From NCBI RefSeq assembly GCF_045679555.1, contig NC_092094.1, positions 15,514,612 to 15,578,611 of the forward strand: 64,000 bases of DNA, given 5' to 3'. The notes beneath the pieces are model-generated. The model was not told the origin of the DNA. It saw only the letters and a program-made list of their open reading frames with translations, and ran no database searches. The translations under genes were made by a program, and so were the position numbers. Every line of letters starts with the position of its first letter. The first letter of the stretch is position 1. The stretch is from Salvelinus alpinus (taxonomy: Eukaryota > Chordata > Actinopteri > Salmoniformes > Salmonidae). Positions 24,338 through 34,009 of the stretch are shown one piece after another.

Positions 24338-24505
24338 CGGAAGGTAGCCTAGCGGTTAAGAGCGTTGGGCCAGTAACTGAAAGGTCGCTGGTGCAAATCC
24401 CGAGCCAATTAGGTGAAAGATCTGCCGATGTTCCCTTGAGCAGGACCCGTAACACTAATCGCTCCTGTAAGTCTTTCTGGATAAGAGCATCTGCTAAATG
24501 AAAAC
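24338..24505 (+). mobile_element. tRNA-derived SINE with L2-type tail
   Basis: Begins GGCGGAAGGTAGCCTAGCGG with A-box-like and B-box-like segments (AAGGTCGCTGGTGCAAATCC). It ends in CTGGATAAGAGCATCTGC, the L2-type 3' tail. Absent from copy 2 of the duplication as far as I can see, so it inserted after the duplication or was lost there. Confidence 0.75.
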
Positions 24506-24557
24506 AAACTAAGGGACAGGAAACACATGAAATAAGGGACAGTAAAAGTATATCAAT

Positions 24558-24712
24558 GTCAGTTGGTAGCTCAGTTGGTAGAGCATGGCGCTGCCAGGAT
24601 TGTGGGTTCGATTCCCACAGGGGACCAGTACGAAAAAAGTATCAAAATGTATGCACTCACTAATGTAAGTCACTCTGGATAAGAGTGTCTGCTAAATTAC
24701 TAAAATGTAAAA
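24558..24712 (+). mobile_element. tRNA-derived SINE with L2-type tail
   Basis: Head GTAGCTCAGTTGGTAGAGC is a clear tRNA A-box region and GTGGGTTCGATTCCCAC a B-box/T-arm. The tail CTCTGGATAAGAGTGTCTGC is L2-derived. It is not a functional tRNA gene: after the T-arm it continues straight into the SINE body. Confidence 0.85.
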
Positions 24713-25176
24713 TATTGCCTTTCAGATACAACTGTGGGTTCATGATCTTTGATTCTGTAATGTACAATAGGGTTTCTGGGTAACTGTATGGGCCTCATGT
24801 TACAATACTAATGATTACACTGTAAAGAGTGAATGTATTGTTTTACATGTCTGTGCAGAAGTGTTCTATCTACAAACACGATTTCAATCCCCCAGCCTTA
24901 ACACTGCCAATTTGGCTAATTTTGTTTGGGTTTTCATTTGTTTGGGTTTTCAAGCACCATTACCATTAATAAATGTTTTATCAAGCCTTTACTAATTAAA
25001 CAAAAATATTTCTCTGTTGTTTTTCCACATCTGGTTTTAGGAAAAGTGACAAAAATGTGTTACAAATCTTTTACGTTGTTCAAGCTAAAAATCATTTCCT
25101 AACAGACACAATAAAGTCATTATCAAGCATCATCAATTATCAAGCATTATCAATACATCCCTCTCCTAGAACAGCC
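24713..25176. other. Intergenic sequence downstream of chst8
   Basis: Homologous to 50960-51320 up to about 25060. No gene is visible. Confidence 0.4.
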
Positions 25177-25550
25177 AAATCAAATCAAATTTGATTTGTC
25201 ACATACACATGGTTAGCAGATGTTAATGCGAGTGTAGCGAAATGCTTGTGCTTCTAGTTCCGACAATGCAGTAATAACCAACGAGTAATCTAACCTAACA
25301 ATTCCCTAACTACTACCTTATACACACAAGTGTAAAGGGATAAAGAATATGTACATAAAGATATATGAATGAGTGATGGTACAGAACGGCATAGGCAAGA
25401 TGCAGTAGATGGTATAGAGTACAGTATATACATATGAGATGAGTAATGTAGGGTATATAAACATAAAGTGGCATAGTTTAAAGTGGCTAGTGATACATGT
25501 ATTACATAAAGATGGCAAGATGCAGTAGATGATATAGAGTACAGTATATA

Positions 25551-27158
25551 CAGTGGGGAGAACAAGTATTTGATACACTGCCGATTTTGCAGGTTTTACT
25601 ACTTACAAAGCATGTAGAGGTCTGTAATTTTTATCATAGGTACACTTCAACTGTGAGAGACGGAATCTAAAACAAAAATCCAGAAAATCACATTGTATGA
25701 TTTTTAAGTAATTAATTTGCATTTTATTGCATGACATAAGTATTTGATACATCAGAAAAGCAGAACTTCATATTTGGTACAGAAACCTTGGTTTGCAATT
25801 ACAGAGATCATACGTTTCCTGTAGTTCTTGACCAGGTTTGCACACACTGCAGCAGGGTTTTTTGGCCCACTCCTCCATACAGACCTTCTCCAGATCCTTT
25901 AGGTTTCGGGGCTGTCGCTGGGCAATATGGACTTTCAGCTCCCTCCAAAGATTTTCTATTGGGTTCAGGTCTGGAGACTAGCTAGGCCACTCCAGGACCT
26001 TGAGATGCTTCTTACGGAGCCACTCCTTAGTTGCCCTGGCTGTATGTTTCGGGTCGTTGTCATGCTGGAAGACCCAGTCACGACCCATCTTCAATCCTCT
26101 TACTGAGGGAAGGAGGTTGTTGGCCAAGATCTCGCGATACATGGCCCCATCCATCCTCCCCTCAATACGGTGCAGTCGTCCTGTCCCCTTTGCAGAAAAG
26201 CATCCCCAGAGAATGATGTTTCTACCTCCATGCTTCACGGTTGGGATGGTGTTCTTGGGGTTGTACTCATCCTTCTTCTTCCTCCAAACAGGGCGAGTGG
26301 AGTTTAGACCAAAAAGCTCTATTTTTGTCTCATCAGACCACATGATCTTCTCCCATTCCTCCTCTGGATCATCCAGATGGTCATTGGCAAACTTCAGACG
26401 GGCCTGGACATGCGCTGGCTTGAGCAGGGGGACCTTGCATGCGCTGCAGGATTTTAATCCATGACGGCGTAGTGTGTTACTAATGGTTTTCTTTGAGACT
26501 GTGGTCCCAGCTCTCTTCAGGTCATTGACCAGGTCCTGCCGTGTAGTTCTGGGCTGATCCCTCACCTTCCTCATGATCATTGATGCCCCACGAGGTGAGA
26601 TCTTGCATGGAGCCCCAGACCGAGGGTGATTGACTGTCATCTTCAACTTCTTCCATTTTCTAATAATTGCGCCAACAGTTGTTGCCTTCTCACCAAGCTG
26701 CTTGCCTATTGTCCTGTAGCCCATCCCAGCCTTGTGCAGGTCTACAATTTTACCCCTGATGTCCTTACACAGCTCTCTGGTCTTGGCCATTGTGGAGAGG
26801 TTGGAGTCTGTTTGATTGAGTGTGTGGACAGGTGTCTTTTATACAGGTAACGAGTTCAAACAGGTGCAGTTAATACAGGTAATGAGTGGAGAACAGGAGG
26901 GCTTCTTAAAGAAAAACTAACAGGTCTGTGAGAGACGGAATTCTTACTGGTTGGTAGGTGATCAAATACTTATGTCATGCAATAAAATGCAAATGAATTA
27001 CTTAAAAATCATACAATGTGATTTTCTGGATTTTTGTTTTAGATTCCGTCTCTCACAGTTGAAGTGTACCTATGATAAAAATTACAGACCTCTACATGCT
27101 TTGTAAGTAGGAAAACCTGCAAAATCAGCAGTGTATCAAATACTTGTTCTCCCCACTG
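25551..27158 (-). mobile_element. Tc1 transposon, complete ends, near-intact
   Basis: Terminal inverted repeats of about 200 bp start CAGTGGGGAGAACAAGTATT on both sides and differ by only about three bases by eye. They are flanked by TA at 25549-25550 and 27159-27160. At 1608 bp it has the usual full size. This Tc1 family is widespread in fish. High arm identity suggests a fairly recent insertion, into a LINE 3' UTR. Confidence 0.93.
25978..26790 (-). pseudogene. Tc1 transposase, truncated by a premature stop
   Basis: The minus-strand frame starts at 26790 ([20 protein letters not shown]) with paired helix-turn-helix DNA-binding regions in the first 110 residues. It carries the first catalytic Asp in [12 protein letters not shown] and the second in [12 protein letters not shown]. 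It ends after VLEWPS at residue 270. The TAG at 25978-25980 is one C-to-T change from the Gln codon normally followed by SPDLNPIE. The third catalytic acidic residue and about 70 C-terminal residues are therefore lost, although the downstream sequence is still present. Otherwise the frame is uninterrupted. Confidence 0.9.
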
Positions 27159-27324
27159 TACATATACATATGAGATGAGTAATGTATGGTATGTAAACAT
27201 TATATTAAGTGGCATTGTTTAAAGTGGCTAGTGATAAATTTTTAAATACATTTCCATCAATTCCCATTATTAAAGTGGCTGGAGCTGAGTCAGTATGTTG
27301 GCAGCAGCCACTAAATGTTAGTGG

Positions 27325-28617
27325 CCAGCTATGTCCCAGATGTTCCGGTTGCACCTGGGCAACACGCGTCACAGCATCAGTGACGCAGACCTGTGTAAGC
27401 TCGCCAAAAAGACAGAAAGCTACTCTGGGGCCGATATCAGCGTCATCGTATGAGATGCCCTCATGCAGCCTGTCAGGAAACTGCAGTCAGCCCCACACTT
27501 CAAAAAGGTCATTTATACACACAATAGTAACTCTATTGCAGTCAACTCTTGCTTACAACACTAAAGGTACATCTCTTTCTCAACCTTTAAGGATATTTAA
27601 GATAGTGTGTTGTTGTAATGGTACTCTAGGTGCAAGGTCCATCCAGTGCCAACAGTCAATTGATGGTGGATGACCTTCTGACCCCGTGCTCGCCTGGGGA
27701 CCCGGGAGCCATAGAATTGACCTGGATGGATGTGCCTAGCGACAAAATTCCAGAGCCCATCATCTGCATGGTAAGAAACACACATTGTCAAAGACTCCAG
27801 ACACCCTAGTCTTAGACTGTTCTCTCTGCTACCGCACGGCAAGTGGTAAGGAACGCCAAGTTTAGGTCCAAAAGGCTTCTCAACAGCTTCTACCCCCAAG
27901 CCATAAGACTCCTGAATAGCTAATCAAATGGCTATTTGCATTGACCCCCCCCCCCCCCCCTTTACGCTGCTACTATTCTGTTTGTTATCTATGCATAGTC
28001 ACTTTAACTCTACCTACATGTACATTTTACCTCAATTACCCCGACTAACCTGTGCCCCCGCACATTAACTCTGTACCGTTACCCCCTGTAAATAGCCTCG
28101 CTATTGTTATTTTACTGCTGCTTTTTAATTATTTTTAACTTTTTATTTTCAATTATTTACTTATATATTTTTTTACTTAACACTTATTTTTATTTTTTTC
28201 TTAACTTCTTAAAGCATTGTTGGTTAAGTAAGTAAGCATTTCACTGTAAGGTGAAATGCATCTGTTGCACCTACTGTCTACACTTGTTGTATTTGGTGCA
28301 TGTGACAAATAACATTTGATTTTATTTTATTTGACATTCACAGCACAGACATACTCACTGTGTTCATTGACATTCACATTCACAGCTCACAAACATGCTG
28401 GAACATGTTGTTTCAACATACACATCCTGGCATTGCACACTGACTCTCACATTTGTGTAATTGCTGAACCATGCTAATGCTTTTGTTTGTCTTCTCTGTG
28501 TCCCTCTGCCCTCCAGTCTGACATGCTGCGCTCACTATCCACCACACGGCCCACAGTACAACTGAGGACTTGTTCAAGGTCAGGAAGTTCACAGAGGACT
28601 TTGGACAGGAGGGCTGA
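27325..28617 (+). pseudogene. vps4-like (VPS4A/B AAA-ATPase) unprocessed pseudogene, last three exons
   Basis: Three exon-like blocks encode the C-terminus of the ESCRT-III disassembly ATPase VPS4. They are about 27325-27507 (MFRLHLGN to HFKK), 27630-27770 ([36 protein letters not shown]) and 28517-28617 (SDMLRSLSTTRPTV to DFGQEG-stop). Introns with GT/AG borders remain, so it is not a retrocopy. Two lesions kill it: TGA at 27451-27453 where the family has Arg before DALMQPVRK, and a one-base deletion near 28552 that shifts the last exon. No upstream ATPase exons are present; a LINE truncation lies directly before it. Sequence details (DALMQPV, LRSLS) lean towards vps4b, but A and B cannot be separated safely. 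Confidence 0.88.
27785..28333 (+). mobile_element. LINE family A-like 3' end inside a vps4 pseudogene intron
   Basis: From AGACTCCAGACACCCTAG through a short C-terminal coding remnant and UTR, ending GTGACAAATAACATTTGATT. A run of about 18 C lies at 27942-27960. It is on the + strand, opposite to the LINE at 25177-27324. Confidence 0.8.
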
Positions 28618-29540
28618 AAGGTCCTGGTCACCCGGGGGGTTCAGTTCTCCTTACCCTGTCTCTCCTCCTCTCAAGCCCCATTCGTACAACCTCCTGTCAA
28701 ATACAGTAGTAGCTACAGAAGCTACAGTACTACCACACTACAAACTTGGACTTGTTTGGCTAACCTGCATTGGCAAGAATGATGGAGCATTTTAACTTCA
28801 TGCATATTCTTTCCCTGTGATCATACACAGATTCCTGTAGACTAAAATACTATTTCTTTCTTTGCCATCCTGCACTTTTTGAAGTTGTTTTTTGAAGTGA
28901 CTCATTATGACGGAGTGGTGTTGAAGCGCTTTGAACAATTACGTTACGTCATTTTCTTGTCTTGCATGTGTGTAATTGCATGTGTTTTATTCAATGTGTA
29001 AGTCTTAATGTATGTATTTTATGTGTTTGATTGCTCGCTTTACTTTGCTTTTAAATTCATTGAGTATTGTCTGACCATAGCTGCACCAGGTTTGCCACTT
29101 GTCCCAGTCCCCACTAGAGCTACCCCTTCATTACAGGCAGTGTTACTTACAGTATTTAAGATTATTCATTATATTTCATTTCATCAAGATTTTTGTTGTG
29201 AATACATGACTGATGATGTACAGAGCTCATCATTGAGTGGGAGAGGTGTTTACATTTAAGTATTTCTCTGTATTTTTCTGTATTATATTTTTATTTTGAT
29301 ATGACTGAAGACCTTTTTAATTGCTGGATTTGAACATTGAAAATAATAGTTCCACGATACACTATCATATTGTTCCAATACTGTTGTCATAATAGTATTG
29401 CTATGTCTCTGTATAATTGGGGGAATATTGGTTGAGTAATACTGAAGTCAGTTCTGGTACCAGAGGGGATCTCACTGCTGTTACACGTAGCCATGATGAC
29501 CAAGTTACCCTGACTTAATAAAAGATGAATAAAAAAATAA
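28618..29540 (+). other. Probable remnant of a vps4 3' UTR
   Basis: Non-coding sequence following the vps4-like stop codon. An AATAAA at about 29518-29523 and an A-rich stretch at 29528-29540 could mark the old transcript end. The assignment is by position only. Confidence 0.35.
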
Positions 29541-29930
29541 GATGTGCCTGTTATTACTTTATTTTAACTTTACATTAAACTTACATCTTACTTTTGCTGT
29601 CATACCTGTAAAGAAGAAAATGGCTGCACTTCAGTTACACATTCATTTAGTACAGAGCTCATATAATAGAGTTATATAACACAGACTACAGAGAGACTGG
29701 GGCAGTGTAAAGTAATAAGGCAAAAATAAAAAATAAAAATCCCAATCCCAATCCCATCATTAGTTAGGCTTTTTAACTGACACTAGATAGGGTAGTTGTT
29801 CAAATTGAAATGTTGTATTACTAGGTCTCTCTTTATGTTATGTAAGCTGCACTGCAATTGAGTTTTCTTTAACTGCCAATGTGCTCCATTGTGGCACATG
29901 TATTTGTGTAAATAAAATCTATCTATTCAG
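29541..29930. other. Unassigned spacer
   Basis: AT-rich with no recognisable gene or repeat. Confidence 0.35.
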
Positions 29931-30423
29931 CCTGGTCTCATAGACTAAACGTAACATAGTAAATGGAAATCCGGGACATTCAAATTAGTATGATATGTTA
30001 CGTTTAGTATGGTTACATAAGACAAAAGATTACTTAAGGCAAAAACTAAAGGAGGGTGGTTGGTCGGGTGGGCGTATAATACCAATGTCTGGCAACTCAA
30101 AGGTTGCGTGTTTCAAATCTCATCACTGGCAACTTTAGCATTTTAGCTAATTAGCAACATTGTAACTACTTACTATTATTTAGCTACTTAGCATGTTAGC
30201 TAACCCTTCACCTAACCCTAACCGTAACAATTTAACCTATCACCTAACCCTAACCTTAAAACCCCTTGTCAAGCTAACTTTAACCACCTATCTAATGATA
30301 GTGTTAGCCACCTAGCCACCTAGATAACATTAAATACAACAAATTGGAATTCATAACATATCATACTTATTGCAAATTTGTAACATATTGTACGAATTGC
30401 AATTCATAACATATCATACGAAT

Positions 30424-32138
30424 CAGTGGCGGGTGGGTGCCTTTTAAGATGAGGGAGGGATTTCTTTATTTCTATTACAGCATATTGGATGACTGTCATT
30501 AATATTACGTTCACCCATCTCAACGTAACATCGATAGGTATAGGCTACTAAATTAAACTCAAATTTCCCCTGTACCCGAATTTCTCTATACCCATCATGA
30601 GGTTGCGACAACAGATCGAGAGAAAAATGTGAGTAATCCAGACAGTGACACATTCAATATCATTTTGCACACTCTTGCCTGCATCTGGCTAATCTAGGGT
30701 GTAATCATTAGACCAACAGTTGCAAATTAGAGTTTCTCTTGAACAAATTCAGGTATGTTTATCCCCGTTTCATTCTGTTTGCTTCCGTTTAAGAAACGTT
30801 TTCCAACAGAATCGGTGGAATGAATACAGCACTGATCACCACAAACACAATTCACTTTCATAGCAGCCACATATAAACAGCATGATCATTTGATCTTCAT
30901 ATAATTCCTTCTCGCATCTACGTGCTCTCCTATTCTCATCTTTTCTCTTCGCATGAGGATTTCAGTGCACAATAAGCTGTCTTTGACCTTGCAAAAACAA
31001 CTTTCCAATCCAAACCTTCATAACATAACTGCTATCCGCTACACACAGCCTACATCGTTGTCACCTAACGTTATAGTCAACATAGCTAGCTACTAGAACT
31101 AATGCGTTAGCCATGCAGCCATGCAGCCATGCAGTACAGCCATGCAGTACAGTGTACAGCAAGAGGTTAAGCAGTTACACCGGTGGACCCTGGTGGCAAT
31201 ACATTTATAAATCCAAAAGCTATCTTGACTTAGAAGAGTTCCAGTGTTGGATAGCCATAGCCAGCTAGCTAACATAGCATCCCTCTCCGTTTGAGCCGGG
31301 TGTTTGAGTAGGCTAAACTAGCAAGCTGCATTTGCTAGCTAGGTAAGTGAATGTGAAAGTGGGGGAACAAATACAACATATATAGCTAGCTCTCTCTCTC
31401 TCTCTCTCTCTCTCTTGTTTCTCATTCTTTTTTGAAGAAATGAATTTGTACAAAACTGTTCAACTATTGTCTTTCTCTCTCTTTGAGTCATCTACTCACC
31501 ACATTTGATGCACTGCTGTGCTAGCTAGCTGTAGCTTATGCTTTCAGTACTAGATTCATTATCTGATCATTTGATGGGTCAACAACATGTCAGTTCATAC
31601 TGCAAGAGCTCTGTTGGGTTGGGGGATGTCCAGAAGTTATCATAATTTCTGTATAAATCCATGGAAAGGGGTGAGAACCATGAGCCTCCTAGGTTTTGTA
31701 TTGAAGTCAATGTACCTAGAGTAGGACGGAAACAAGCTGTCCTCCAGTTACATCATGGTGCTACCCCAGAGAGTGCTGTTGAGGCTACCATAGACCTTCA
31801 TTGCAAAACAGTGTGTTTTAATCACAGGAGGTTGGTGGCACCTTCATTTGGGAGGACAGGCCCCGTGGTAATGGCTGGAACAGAATTTGTGGAATGGTAT
31901 GAAATACATTAAACACATGGTTTAATGCCATTCCATTCGCTTCGTTCCAGCCATTATTATGACCCGTCCTCTCCTCAGGAGCCTTCACTGGTTTTGATCA
32001 ATTATTTGGTGACGTGAATATATCTAGTATAGTTTTATCTAAAAAGGATGCCTTTTTTATTGTTTCACTATTTAAAAAAAAAATGAAATTCACTGAGGGG
32101 GATGGTCCTCCCCTTCCTCCTCTGAGGAGCCTCCACTG
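30424..32138. mobile_element. Non-autonomous hAT-like element with 8-bp target-site duplication
   Basis: It begins CAGTGGCGGGTGGG and ends GGAGCCTCCACTG. It is flanked by ATACGAAT (30416-30423) and ATACGAAA (32139-32146), seven of eight bases equal, as for hAT elements. No transposase frame. Inside are a (CT)n run at 31393-31413 and, at about 31825-31975, a smaller element with AGGAGGTTGGTGGCACC and a self-complementary centre. Confidence 0.72.
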
Positions 32139-32223
32139 ATACGAAATGGAATTCATAACATATCATACGAATTGTAATTCGTAACATGTTATACAAGATG
32201 GACATCCACAAATTAATACATAC

Positions 32224-32390
32224 CAGAGGTGGGACCAAGTCATTGTTTTACAAGTCACAAGTAAGTCTCAAGTCGTAGCACTCAAGTCCCAAGTCAAGTC
32301 CCAAGTCAAGACAGGCAAGTATCAAGTCAAGTCTTAAGTCCTAAACTTTGAGTTTCGAGTCCTAAGCAAGTCATAATGTGCTCTTCACCA
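32224..32390 (+). mobile_element. hAT-like left terminus
   Basis: CAGAGGTGGGACCAAGTCAT followed by many AAGTC(C/T)CAAGTC repeats, characteristic of a widespread fish hAT family. The matching right end was not found nearby. Confidence 0.55.
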
Positions 32391-32761
32391 AATGTAATAC
32401 CGTTTCATATTTTTAACAAGAGTAATAGTTAGTATATTACATTTACGCAAATCATGAATGCTTTTAAAAAGATCTATATATTTATTACTTTCCAAATAAA
32501 CGTTATATTTCCATGGAAATACATAGCCATGAGAAAGAACCCCCCCCAATATTGATCGACTATCGAGGACCGCTATGGGGCGCAATTGGGCGATGTAGGC
32601 TTGTACACAATCGCCCAACCGGCTACAGTCCGGTTTAAATATTATCGATTATTTATTGTAAAAACAACCCGAGGATTGATTATAAAAAACAAACATTTAT
32701 TGTGTAACTGGGAGTCTCGTGAGTGCAAACATACGAAGATCATCAAAGGTAAGTGATTAAT
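32391..32761. other. Unassigned repeat-like sequence
   Basis: AT-rich with a short C run at 32541-32547. No coding sequence seen. Confidence 0.35.
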
Positions 32762-33180
32762 ATCTCCCGGGTGGCGCAGTGGTCTAGGGCACTGCATCGC
32801 AGTGCTAGCTGCACCACCAGAGTCTCTGGGTTCGAGCCCAGGCTGGGCTGGGTTCGCGCCCAGGCTCTGTCGCAGCCGGGCGCAACTGGGAGATCCGTGG
32901 GGCGACGCACAATTGGCATAGCGTCGTCCGGGTTAGGGAGGGTTTGGCCGGTAGGGAGGGTTTGGCCGGTAGGGATATCCTTGTCTCAGTATGTAAAAAA
33001 AATTAAAAAAAATAAAATGGAATAAAATGTATGTAAGTCGCTCTGGATAAGAGTGTCTGCTCTTGGCCGGTAGGGATATCCTTGTCTCAGTATGTAAAAA
33101 TGTAATAAAATGTATGCACTCTACTGTAAATCGCTCTGGATAAGAGCGTCTGCTAAATGACTAAAATGTAATGTAAATGT
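32762..33180 (+). mobile_element. tRNA-Leu-like SINE with a duplicated 3' tail
   Basis: The head CTCCCGGGTGGCGCAGTGG and GGTTCGAGCCCAGG have tRNA-Leu-like A and B boxes. The body block GGTTTGGCCGGTAGGGA is present twice in tandem at 32940-32971. The whole tail, from TTGGCCGGTAGGGATATCC to the L2-type CTCTGGATAAGAG, is present twice (to 33060 and 33063-33180). Related to the minus-strand SINE at 50235-50712. Confidence 0.85.
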
Positions 33181-33184
33181 AATT

Positions 33185-33980
33185 TTATTGCTTTTCTGAC
33201 TTTCGTGACCAATCTACTTTGCTGCTAGCTGTTTGTAATGTTTAGTCTGCTGAGAGCTGTCCTCACATAATCGCATGGTTTGCTTTCACCGTAAAGTCTT
33301 TTTGAAATCTGACTTGCCGGTGGGATTAACAACAGGTTAAGCTGTGTTTTGGTGTATTGCCCTTGTCATTTCATGAAAATTAAATATTTTTAGTAATTTA
33401 ATTTTAATTTGGCACTCTGCAATTCACCGGATGTAGACGAAAATGATCCCGCTAAAGGGATCGGAGTGGCAAGAGGTATTTAACTTAAATAGCGAGGCGA
33501 GTTTGATGTGATACGTTGTCTGTTGCCTAAATGGTCTGCTGAAATAACATTGGTAAAAAATAGGAGTCATATTTAAATTACTGAATCAAGGAAGAGACAG
33601 TTACCTAAATCTAATGAATAAATGTGGCGCTGTACATGTTATTTTTAAAGTCTTGGACATTTCATAAGTGTGAAGCCGAAAGAGAAAAGAAAGTTGTAAA
33701 GTTTGATTTCAATCTTACGATAGAGGTAAGGCAGAACGTTGTTTGAGTAGGGGTTATATTTTTACCCACTGGTAAAAAAATAGGAGAGTTGTGTGTGTTG
33801 GGATATGTTGAGCTGAAAGTGATTCAGGTGTGAATAAGGAAACATTTTGTGATAATGTATTCTGATGATTATTGTTGCTTGGTTTATTGTTTAGGTAACA
33901 CCGGTGAATTTGAACAGGAAGTTAATGTATTCTAACATTATAATCTGTTTCCAATACGCGGAACAATGTCAGGTCATTAA
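33185..33980. repeat. Interspersed repeat segment, class unknown
   Basis: It resembles a very abundant salmonid non-coding repeat, with landmarks CGGATGTAGACG and CCGCTAAAGGGATCGG at 33425-33465. The rest to 33980 is AT-rich with no gene. Confidence 0.4.
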
Positions 33981-34009
33981 AGTGGATTGCAGTTTGAGTT
34001 AATTTTTTA

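Larger units (their letters stand above)
25177..27324 (-). mobile_element. LINE family A 3' UTR, split by a Tc1 insertion
   Basis: The minus-strand 3' tail (AAATCAAATCAAATTTG at 25177 on) and UTR match 60357-60760. The UTR stops at 25550, is interrupted by the Tc1 at 25551-27158, and resumes at 27159 to about 27324. There the match to the other copy ends abruptly and vps4-like coding sequence begins. Confidence 0.85.

Noticed and set aside
24558..24640. tRNA gene
   Set aside because: Only the first part is tRNA-like; it continues into a SINE body and L2 tail.
27209..27673. 154-codon frame across the vps4-like exon
   Set aside because: The correct vps4 reading is in another frame and contains a stop; this frame runs through an intron and LINE sequence.
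31661..31912. 83-codon frame
   Set aside because: Lies within a non-autonomous hAT-type element with self-complementary sequence; no domain or splice context.
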